DNA from: Adiantum capillus-veneris
Lineage: Eukaryota; Streptophyta; Polypodiopsida; Polypodiales; Pteridaceae
DNA length: 64,000 nt
NCBI GenBank assembly: GCA_014529385.2
Contig: CM043953.1
Location: 77,866,872-77,930,871 of the forward strand
Direction: 5' to 3'
The stretch's first letter is position 1; the number at the start of each line of letters is the position of its first letter. Shown here piece after piece: positions 55,623-64,000 of this stretch. The notes beneath the pieces are model-generated. The model was not told the DNA's origin. It did no database searches and saw nothing but the letters and a program-made list of their open reading frames with translations. The translations under genes and the position numbers were made by a program.

Positions 55623-56922
55623 ACTGGGTGTGATGGTATACTTCCACGATGTGTCCCTATGGAAGGAAGAATGCAAGTAACTTTAGAAGTGCATAATGGT
55701 GAATCTGGTGGACACTTTTCCAACGAAGTAACCTACAAGAAGATTCTGCAAGCTGATTTGTGTGGAAAACACTGATTGTTGATGTCAGAAGTTTTTGTAA
55801 AACTTGTGACATATGCCAAAGAATGGGTCCACCAACAAATGCAGATATGATTCCTTTGATGCCAGTACAACCACTGGGAGTGTTCATGAAATGGGGACTA
55901 GATTTTATGGGACCTTTTAAAAAGGTTACCCCTAGGAAGAACAAGCACATAGTAATGGCTACTTGTTATGTAACCAAGTGGGTTGAAGCTAAGGCTCTTC
56001 CTAACAACACAACCAAGTCAACTGCAAGGTTTCTATTTGAGAATATTGTCTGCCGATATGGATGTCCAGTAGAGATTGTGACCGATCAAGGAACACATTT
56101 TATTAATGACACTATGGAAATCCTATTGGATATGCTTTCAGTCAAGCATCGCAAATCTACTCCTTACTATCCCAAATGCAATGGATAGACTGAAAGTAGC
56201 AACAAGACAATAAAGACTATTCTCACTAAGGTGGTGCAAAAGAAACCAGACCAGTGGGATTTGAAACTTCAGATTGCTCTATGGGCTTATAGGACAGCTT
56301 ATAAGAAAACTAATGAAATGACACCATTCAGAATGGTGTATGGCACTGAAGCTGTGGTTCCTATGGAGTTTATAATCCCAAGTTTGAGAATGGATGTGAA
56401 GTATGGCTTAGACTTAAACCATAATCTTAAAAAACGGCTAGATGAACTGATGCAATTAGATGAACTCAGGCAACGGGCTATGTTGGAACAAGAAATTGTT
56501 GAACAACGAAGGAAGCACTGGCATGATCGCCGAATTAAAGTTCGGGAATTTTAGAAAGGAGATTTGGTGCTTCTATATCAGTCTAGACTGGGTCCAAAGA
56601 AGCCAAACCTGAAGATTGCCTGGGCAGGACCATTTGAGGTAGATGGGTCTTCTTCAATGGCACAGTTAGATTGAAAGATTGATCTGGATTATTGTTGCCA
56701 GGAGTATATAATGGGGCAAAGATCAAGCTTTATTATTCAGAGGCTAGAGAAACTGGGCAAGAACAAGGTACTAAGGAACTGGAACTTGCTGATCAAGAGA
56801 TACCAGAATCATACATTTTTGGACTTTTTCATGTGCAACCAGTTCCAATTTCAGAACCAGTACTAGAAGAACCAGATCAGACTGATCCTACAATCAATAC
56901 TAGTATGGTCGAGCCAGACTGA
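55623..56922 (+). pseudogene. Integrase of element F
   Basis: The HHCC region (55660-55860) includes VHNGESGGHFSNEVTYKKI and CKTCDICQRMGPPTNADM. The core reads KWGLDFMGPFKKVTPRKNK, WVEAKALPNNTTKSTARFL, EIVTDQGTHFINDTMEILL and STPYYPKCNG, then a stop before TESSNKT. The C-terminal pieces are WAYRTAYKKTNEMTPFRMV, GDLVLLYQSRLGPKKPNLK and LPGVYNGAKIKLYYSE (end 56922). Four stops are present. Confidence 0.9.
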
Positions 56923-57329
56923 AAATTAGTCCAGTATCAGTGGGGACACACTTTTCAAATTTTAAGCACCCAACGGTCAGATGGCACGCCAGTAGTAAAT
57001 ATTTCAAGGATGGGTCGCAGTCTTGTCCAATGCATGTCTACCACGACAACAGCGACGCACACAAGTCTAGGAACGGCGAGTGGTGGAGCTTTTATGGCGC
57101 GAACACATATAACAGTCAGGAGAGGAGCATTTTTCCTCACAAATCCCCTGCGCGATGCTTTCCTCCTGTTAACCATTCGCCATCGCCAAGCTCCGAGGTT
57201 TCTTCGCTACAGCCGCAAACCTCAGCCTCTGAAGAGACAGTTAACTGTCAGCTAGCCTTGCCAGCGACACCAAGGTACGGCTTTGACACGACAAGTAAGT
57301 TTTCTTCTCCTTCGCCTGTTTCATCGTCA
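56923..57329 (+). other. Spacer between pol and accessory ORF of element F
   Basis: An open frame exists (56940-57455), but its first part has no domain I recognise. It could be a leader for the accessory ORF. Confidence 0.35.
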
Positions 57330-60300
57330 TCGTCTTCACAGTGTATGGGTAAAAGGAAACGCTCAAAGAAGATGCAGGAGTCTCTTGAGGAAACCCAGGC
57401 CATAGTTGCTGCTGCAAAGGCAAGCCTTCCCATCATACCATACAGTAAAATCTAGCGTTATGTATTCATTGACCAAGCAATGACTCTGCTACAACTATGG
57501 GATCTCCGAGTTGTGTGCAAGCTACAAGAATTTCTTTTGACGCAGACATTATCAAGAAAGTTCTTGATTCTTTCGACGCTGAAGATGGCAGTGCCATGGT
57601 AAATGGTAGAAAGGTGTCGGTGACATCAAAGACCATAGCTTTTGCATTCAGAATGCCCAACGAGCCCAAACCATTTGTGGAAACTCCACAACAGATAAGT
57701 ATAGCTCTGAAGGAGGATGAAGAGGCTAAACGTAAGTGCAAGGCAAGTGGTCAAGGAGTTCGAGTAGCAAGACTGGAAGCTTCCACTGCTTACAGGTTTG
57801 TAGCTGAAGCAGTAAGCCTTAAAACAACCCAACATATGTATCCGAAAAACTTTTTGCTATGCTATTGGCCAAGATATTGGATCCAAAGGTTCCTATTAAC
57901 CTTTGTCAAATCCTCTCGCACAATGTACTTCAGCAAACTGCCAAGCTAAAATCTCAAAATGTTTTTAAAGCTTGGTATGTTTGGCAATTCCTGTATTGGG
58001 CCACTGCTGTAGATGCTCATGAGCAGGTAAAAAAGGCTTGGAGTGAGAAGCCGGTTTCGGAGCCTAAGAACATTGAGTTGTCCTCAGATGACGAAGCAAC
58101 GGACAGTCAGACTACTTCAACAGACCTGAAAAGAAAAGCAACTGCAGAACATGCTGACAGTTCAAAGAAGCCAAAGACTACACTGACAAAGAGCAGTGAG
58201 TTTTTGAGGCAGATAGAAAGCTAGGTCAAGACAGCGAATACTGAGAAAGCTGTAGTGCACTAGACAAAGAAGCAATCTGATCAGAAAACTGTGCCTAGCC
58301 AGTCAGTAGCACAAAGTGCAATTGCTACTGGTTCTGGAAAAGATCAGGCCAAGCCAGCCACTTCTGAGAAGAAGATAGCAGACCAGTCAGTGGACAAAGG
58401 CAAGAGCCACGTGGACAAAGGCAAAGGTCCAGCTTCTTTGACTCTGCCAGGTGGAGTTCCTACTCCAAATACTGAACACATTCTGCACCTAGTAAAACAG
58501 GACAAGTTACAACAAATGCAGACACATCAATTAAAAGGCATCTTCTGATACGCAAAGCTGATTATGCAACTTTACCCTACATGGCTCTAGTGACAATATA
58601 TGAGCCTACTGATTCTGATCCAACTACAGTTAAAGACAGATGTTTAGTCCTCATACAGTCTTCTTGGAATACCATTGTCAGTTGTATGGGACAATTGATG
58701 GAGGCTGCTGGATCATAAGATGAAGTGAAAAAGCTTAAAGCTGACTTGAAGGAGGCGGAATATCAGATTGAAAAGCTCTAGAAAGCCCGAGAAGAGCAGA
58801 ACATACAACACAGGGTACTGGAAGCTCATTCAAAAAGGGTTAATGAGTTGTTAAACAAGAAGCTAGCTAAGGCTAAATCTGAGATAATGATCATCAAGAA
58901 TCAACGAAATGAAGCACTGAGAGGTGCAAAACGGGTTGAAACAATGCTCAAAATGAAGCGGGTGGAATTCAACAACCTGTTCATTCGCCATACAACTATG
59001 AAGGCCTCTCTGACTGAAAGATACATCTATAGTAGCTTGGATGAAATTCTAAATCCAACAGGCAATGTTGTTTTCAATTTAGAGAATTTGAAGTCCTTGA
59101 TGGAAAGTATGCAGAGTGATTTGTAGGACAAGGTGACTGAATATAATACTGCTATGATGAATCAAGCTATATTAGATTATATTGAGCAGCAGACTTCTCC
59201 GGATGAGATAGAAGAAGACAAGGAAGATGAAGCTGATAAGGAGGAGGATGACCAAGAAACAGGGCATACAAATGATGATGATGATGCCCCACCACCATCT
59301 CCACCTCCAAGACCTGGTACTGGTGGTATAGGGCCAACTGAAGGAGGCCAGTCACAGCCAACAGTCACAGCCAGACCAGCCAGACCAGAATGAGGGCCAA
59401 CAGGAAGGACAGAATGAAGGGCATCAGTCAGTAACTAGCAGACTGAAGAGCAGCAGCCCAGTCACACTGGGAATCAGCCAGTTGATCAGTCCTAGCTCAG
59501 CAGAGATGCTAAAGGGAAAATGAAAGTGCAGGATGAGGAATCAGTTTTGTTGATCCTCAACATTCACTGCAGCTTATTACCCTGAATAGGCAATTGAGAC
59601 ATCAACATGCCTCCATAACCAAACAATATCTGAAGGATGATGATCTCCTGTCTGATTTGGAAAGATTTCAAAGGCTATATGCTGGAGCCAGGGAAATGGT
59701 GGAACATTGAAAATCAACAGCTTTCCATGATAAAGAAGCTTGCCGTTTACCTGCGCATCCCATTACAGTCCAGCTGTTGGAACGAGTTCTTGAATGGATA
59801 CTCACTGCTGATGAGAGAGTGACAAACCCACACTTGCAAAGGCAGTCTACTGCAGATTGTCGCTCCCTTGCCCTGGAACTAGAGCTTCTGCTGGGTAACA
59901 GACCAACTTACCGATGTATAAAGGATGTTAAGGAACAACTAAAGGAAGTTTTGGTGCAAATGCAAATTGCCAGAGGAGTTTTGGATCAAAGAGTCAAAGC
60001 CATTCTTGAGGACCAGACAGCCACTAGCAAAGGACCTCAGACTAGAATGTCAATCGGAGCACAAGCAACTGCTCCCCGAACATTGTTCCAGCTAGTGAGA
60101 ATCACCAGGAAGATGATGCAGCAAGAGAACCAGGCTGTTCTCAATTTTTTAGAATTTGTGTCTGATTCTCCAGTTCTCTTGTATGCTTTTCCAGCAAGAG
60201 AAACAGAGCTGCCAAGATTCTTTCCAGCACTGTATTCTCAACACCCAGAACCAGTTGATTTCCTTACATATTTCAAAATCACTGATGAGCTTCAGGATTG

Positions 60301-61103
60301 GTATGAGCGATCGACTGTGGAATGGAAGACTTGGCAAACACTGTTCAATGATGCTCTCCAAATCAATGATATTCAGGCATTGAAAGAGGAGATGCATAGG
60401 ATCCAGATGTGTATGGGCCAATGAAAGATTCAAATCAGAGGTATGACCAGGATTACTAATTAATTGCTACAACTTACGGTGGAATCTTCTAAATTTTTTG
60501 AAAAGGATATTGCAGCAAAACCGGGTCTGGCACCACAGTATAGGGGGATGACTGAGATTCTTTACGAAGCTCGAGTCAAAACTAATCAGCCTCTTCCAGA
60601 AGGATGGATCCATACTGCTTCGCATTGTCATAAGCTGGCCAAAACCAGAATTAGCAAGGTCAGGCGTACACTCTATGATCCTGACACCAAAACCTATCAT
60701 TCCCTCATGCCTTATGAAGTAGAGATGACCACCGACAGGCGAGATCAGCTTGAGCAAGAGGCCATTTACCAACTGATTCAGAAGGAGAATATTGGTACTG
60801 GGACTTCCCAGGTCAAAGGGCAAACGGAAGACGGTCCAATGGAAGGATACTGGGTAGTTCCATCTCAGAATTCAGTGGCGACTTTTCTTCCTCAGCAGGC
60901 AGGTGGAGATGAGAGCTCTACCCTGGCCTGATGAGAGCTCCACCTTGGCCTTTTCAGCTGCCTCTCGCAATCTTTGTATGGCCACTCTGCCAAGTGGTCA
61001 AGCCAGATCCTCAACATCAGAACCAGACGGTGGATTTTTCAGTCTCACATCAGAATCAGACAGGGGAATGTTTTTCAGAAATTTTGGAATCTTGCCAAAA
61101 TTC
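57330..61103 (+). pseudogene. 3' accessory ORF of element F (basic start, globular domain, coiled coils)
   Basis: A basic start MGKRKRSKKMQES (near 57344) looks like a nuclear signal. Then come DADIIKKVLDSFDAEDGSA, TIAFAFRMPNEPKPFVETP and, after a frameshift, LAKILDPKVPINLCQILSH with KAWYVWQFLYWATAVD. Ser/Lys-rich sequence follows, then coiled coils (58720-59130), an acidic EEDKEDEADKEEDDQETG run with a proline-rich tail, and a helical C-terminal part (59777-60424, 60464-60931: RRTLYDPDTKTYHSLMPYE). Seven or more stops or frameshifts are present. Domain order resembles the minus-strand accessory ORF at 13880-17362. The role is unknown. Confidence 0.55.
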
Positions 61104-61120
61104 AAGAAAGAAGGGAAGGA
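61104..61120 (+). other. Polypurine tract of element F
   Basis: AAGAAAGAAGGGAAGGA is a pure purine run ending directly at the LTR's TGTAGATAGC. Confidence 0.8.
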
Positions 61121-61537
61121 TGTAGATAGCTGGATAGTTCACTATGTGGGAACGTCTTCTTAGGAGATGGGCAACGAATTACTCAGTAGTTACTATGGTA
61201 ATTACTACAGTAAACCCGAAGTGTATAAATAGAGCCCATTACATTGTAATTGGGTTGGCAATTGTTATCATTTGGGTTAGCGCCGTGGCTACACTTGTAC
61301 TTGAGAATCATTGGCAGTATTGTCGGCTGTACTCTCTCTCTTTGTAAATCATATTCGCTGTAATCTTGATCTCTAATTCCAATCATGGCATATATTCCAG
61401 TTACACTTACTTCTCGTCCAGTCTTCTGAATCTGAATCTGAACCTTATTTCCAATACATAAGTCTGATTCTTATTTCAGTATCCAAATTCTAGTCTAGTT
61501 TCCGATTCCTGTCGAGTCTACTGTCTGAAATCTTACA
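61121..61537 (+). repeat. 3' LTR of element F
   Basis: It starts TGTA after the polypurine tract. The sequence TACA at 61534-61537 would make a 417-bp LTR with matching TGTA/TACA ends. A competing reading is that the foldback element inserted in this LTR at 61535, because TCTGAAATCTT (61524-61534) recurs on its other side at 62867-62877. Confidence 0.65.
61224..61231 (+). promoter_or_regulatory. TATA box of element F LTR
   Basis: GTATAAATAGAG lies about 100 bp into the LTR, a strong plant TATA match. Confidence 0.65.
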
Positions 61538-61902
61538 TTAGGAAAGAAATGGACTCATTTTTGGGCCTTTCAACTCTAGTGAGAGAATGCTCCTTAGCCA
61601 ATAGGAAGAAGGCTAACGTTACGTTTAAAAAATATTTTTTCTCATTTTGAAAATGTCCATGAAAACCATTTTGGTGAAATTGTCACTATCATCAGAAAAG
61701 TAGGGCGATTGATAATGACATCTGGCACAAGCGCCGAACGCCTTTTTATGACCCGTTGTTGCTATCATATAAAGTAAAGTACTTGTACTTGTGCATCTCG
61801 CACAAGTATCAATCACCTTTTTATGAAGTACTCACAATTTAAATTCGAACAGATTGTACTTGAGAGTGATTGATAGGTACTATTTAAGACTATGAAGGAG
61901 TT

Positions 61903-61960
61903 AGAACCAAGCGAATAGAGGCGCTTGAGGGGTCTCTGGGATCTCTATTCGCTTGGTTCT
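61903..61960. repeat. T-family hairpin in left arm of the palindrome
   Basis: AGAACCAAGCGAATAGAG (61903-61920) pairs perfectly with 61943-61960 over a 22-nt loop. Confidence 0.9.
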
Positions 61961-62085
61961 GACCTTATGAGGCCCTAAGATTAAGCTATAACACTTTTAA
62001 GCCCACGGATGCATCAGGAACGTCCAAAAACCATAGGATAGCTCTTTAAAACATTGAAATCTGACGTCTCTAGCTCAAGATATAG

Positions 62086-62282
62086 CATTTTTAAGCCTAG
62101 GGCTAGAGATATAGCATTTTTAAGCCTAGGGCCTCATGAGGTACAAGATATAGCATTTTTAAGCCTAGGGCTAGAGATATAGCATTTTTAAGCCTAGGGC
62201 CTCATGAGGTCAGTACCTCATGAGGCCCTAGGCTTAAAAATGCTATATCTCTAGCCCTAGGCTTAAAAATGCTATATCTTGA
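62086..62282. repeat. Iterated ~24-bp unit at the palindrome centre
   Basis: GATATAGCATTTTTAAGCC plus TAGGG occurs four times in the left arm and twice inverted in the right arm. It alternates with CTAGA and CTCATGAGGT spacers. Confidence 0.85.
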
Positions 62283-62393
62283 GCTAGAGACGTCAGATTT
62301 CAGTGTTTTAAAGAGCTATCCTATGGTTTTTGGACGTTCCGGATGCATCCGTGGGCTTAAAAAGTGCTATATCTTAATCTTAGGGCCTCATAA

Positions 62394-62458
62394 GGTCAGA
62401 ACCAAGCGAATAGAGATCCCAGAGACCCCTCAAGCGCCTCTATTCGCTTGGTTCTGAC
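62394..62458. repeat. T-family hairpin in right arm of the palindrome
   Basis: GGTCAGAACCAAGCGAATAG (from 62394) pairs with the inverted copy ending at 62458. It is the mirror image of the hairpin at 61903-61960 and keeps the complete GGTCA start. Confidence 0.9.
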
Positions 62459-63573
62459 TCCTTCATAGTCTTAAATAGTACTTATCAATCACTATCAAGT
62501 ATAATCTGTTCGAATTTAAATTGCGAGTACTTCATAAAAATGTGATTGATACTTGTGTCTCTATTCCGTGGCATTATTTTTGTATTTTGAAAACAACTCT
62601 TATGTGTTTTCTCTCATCGCACATCACGTCACTCATTAAGATTCACAGACATGGAATTTTGTGTACACTTAAGTTGGGCTCTCGAAAAGCATTTTGTACG
62701 AGAATGCATTTAAGTGATTGAGAAAACTTTTATGTATGTACTATGAGAAATAGAATTCCAAAAAAAAAACTTTTGCATTTTTCATAATTACCTCTCTCTA
62801 TGCTGAGTTGACGTTTCTTACAGGGCCCAAAATTGAGTCCAAGTTTCTCCTAATGCTACACTAGTATCTGAAATCTTCTAGCACTCGAATCAGCTGTCTT
62901 AAGAGATCAGCTCCACTTCCAGCTGCCTCACACGAGACATGATGGGTAAGTTCTTTACTCATCAATGATCCAATTTGTACGGCCGGTAGCTAGTCTAAAC
63001 CCCTAGAAAAAACCCTAGAAATCGAGCATTGCACGAAGACCTGCGACCAAAAACTTACTGGCCTATCAGGTTGACCAAATCAGATGAGATTTGAACTGTA
63101 GCATGCCCTAACATAATAGAACCTTTCTATATCATCAGTTGACCATTTGGCAGGGGTTGAGAGGGCCCCCAGTAGAAAAGCTAGGTTTTTGGTAGATGCC
63201 AAAATTCCGATCTGATTTCATAGACAGCTTGCCTACGATTGGGAAATCAAGCAAAGCCCTCGAAAAAGCAAAAAACGGCTCGAAGGCTACATAGCGCCAA
63301 ATTCGACATACGGGGTCAGACTGACTCCAATGAGCCAGAATTGGATGAGTTGCTTCATGACTATGTTGCGGACAAGTCCAAAGCCTCAAAATTGACTGAC
63401 CAACTCAACAGGAAGTGTAGTCACAGAAATCAATGATTTTAGACTCGACAAAGCAACAAGTGATGCCGGCAAGACCAAACTTGACCAAATTCAATTTAGG
63501 ACTTGTTTTAGGTGTATAGAATGTGTTTAGGTCAAAATTTATAAGTTTTGCAAAAAAATTGTGACTGTTTGCT

Positions 63574-63595
63574 GTAAATAATCGCGATTATTTAC
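63574..63595. repeat. 22-bp palindrome, TAAATAATCG type, copy 5 (perfect)
   Basis: GTAAATAATCG followed by its exact reverse complement. Confidence 0.95.
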
Positions 63596-63857
63596 TTTTG
63601 CACTATTTTTGCTTGGAAATTATATCATCACCTCACCCATCATGTGTACACACCTATTACATGCCAAAAATCAAGTATGAGCCAAAATGAGCACTTATAA
63701 CTTGGAAAATTACCAAAAAACGCAAAGAAGTCTTTGCAAGCCAATTTTTGGGTTATGGACCATATTTTTTTATTCAAATCACCTCATATCTCATACACTG
63801 AGTCTATACAATGCCTAGAACCAATTTGTATAAAAAAATGTTGATTTTGATAGAAAT

Positions 63858-63879
63858 GTTAATAATTACGATTATTTAC
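63858..63879. repeat. 22-bp palindrome, TAAATAATCG type, copy 6
   Basis: GTTAATAATTA followed by CGATTATTTAC. It lies 284 bp after copy 5, equal to the spacing of copies 3 and 4. Confidence 0.85.
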
Positions 63880-64000
63880 TTTCTAGCCAAACTGGGGGAA
63901 TTTTGATATTTTGCCAGCATACATCCAAAGTACATGATTTGTTAAGCCCAGTAGCCAAGTTTCAACCAATTTGGAGCTCAAAATCTCAAATTTTCATTAT

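Larger units (their letters stand above)
52459..61537 (+). mobile_element. Ty3/gypsy element F with long 3' accessory ORF, 5' end missing
   Basis: The element starts inside gag at the LTR edge of the gag-only element. It continues through zinc knuckle, retropepsin, RT, RNase H, integrase, a 3.5-kb accessory region, a polypurine tract and a 3' LTR. The 5' LTR and the gag N-terminus are gone. Confidence 0.8.
61801..62557. repeat. Long near-perfect palindrome
   Basis: The arms (about 61801-62212 and 62213-62557) are reverse complements over most of their length, centred at 62212/62213 in CTCATGAGGTCAGTACCTCA. The left arm has one extra ~70-bp unit. A transcript would form a dsRNA stem of more than 300 bp, a typical source of siRNA. 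Confidence 0.9.
61535..62866. mobile_element. Non-autonomous foldback element of the T family
   Basis: Both ends carry T-type TIRs: 61536-61567 (CATTAGGAAAGAAATGGAC...GGGCC) and, inverted, 62824-62855. Between them is a large palindrome and no coding capacity. An 11-bp direct repeat (TCTGAAATCTT) flanks it at 61524-61534 and 62867-62877, which looks like a target-site duplication, although 11 extra bases (CTACACTAGTA) sit between the right TIR and the repeat. The first 90 bp match the right end of T copy A. Confidence 0.75.
62867..64000. other. Non-coding stretch, leader-like, with TAAATAATCG palindromes
   Basis: No gene is supported. The last 500 bp resemble the leader of element E in wording and palindrome spacing, so another E-like retrotransposon may begin or continue here. 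Confidence 0.45.

Noticed and set aside
63239-63436. A 65-codon plus-strand frame (MGNQAKPSKKQKTARRL...)
   Set aside because: It has no recognised domain, homologue or supporting context, and the surrounding sequence looks like a retrotransposon leader.

Overview
The window is nuclear DNA of a land plant with a large, transposon-rich genome. The evidence is several nested Ty3/gypsy-type LTR retrotransposons, two large segments of a DNA transposon, long CA/CT microsatellites and GT-AG introns of 70-100 bp. The species cannot be told from the sequence; a fern, lycophyte or gymnosperm-like genome is only a guess. I found no ordinary host gene, tRNA or rRNA.

Layout. 1-2604: 3' end of an LTR element (coiled-coil accessory ORF, polypurine tract, LTR). 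2661-6059: 5'-truncated copy A of a DNA transposon (here called T) carrying a Ulp1-like protease gene (+) and an unknown gene (-). It abuts a decayed gypsy integrase with its 3' LTR (6060-9691). 10528-11258 (-): a gag fragment. 13880-17362 (-): a coiled-coil accessory ORF. 17363-19614: non-coding DNA with four copies of a 22-bp palindrome. 19615-21812 (-): integrase followed by a retropepsin-like domain. 22247-22800 (-): another coiled-coil ORF, abutted by the left terminal inverted repeat (TIR) of T copy B. 22801-33297: T copy B with four genes in two convergent pairs. These are a candidate transposase (+), an unknown gene (-), a histone-H3-like plus Ulp1-like gene (+), and an unknown gene (-). 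33259-37459 (-): a gypsy pol (D) cut by the LTR of gypsy element E (37460-46567, +). 46568-52458: a gag-only LTR element resembling TR-GAG elements. 52459-61537: gypsy element F with a long accessory ORF and a 3' LTR. 61535-62866: a small foldback element with T-family TIRs and a near-perfect ~800-bp palindrome. 62867-64000: non-coding DNA with the same 22-bp palindrome family as the leader of E.

Main result. T appears to be a large DNA transposon family; by splicing copies A and B I estimate a full length near 11-12 kb. It carries a divergent histone H3 fold, a Ulp1/C48 protease and a candidate transposase. A short hairpin motif (core GGTCARWACCAAGCGA) recurs in its protease intron, upstream of its H3-like gene, in an intron of its second gene and in its non-autonomous foldback derivative. 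Every gene copy seen here shows decay (stops, frameshifts, lost catalytic residues), so the system must be studied through intact relatives elsewhere.
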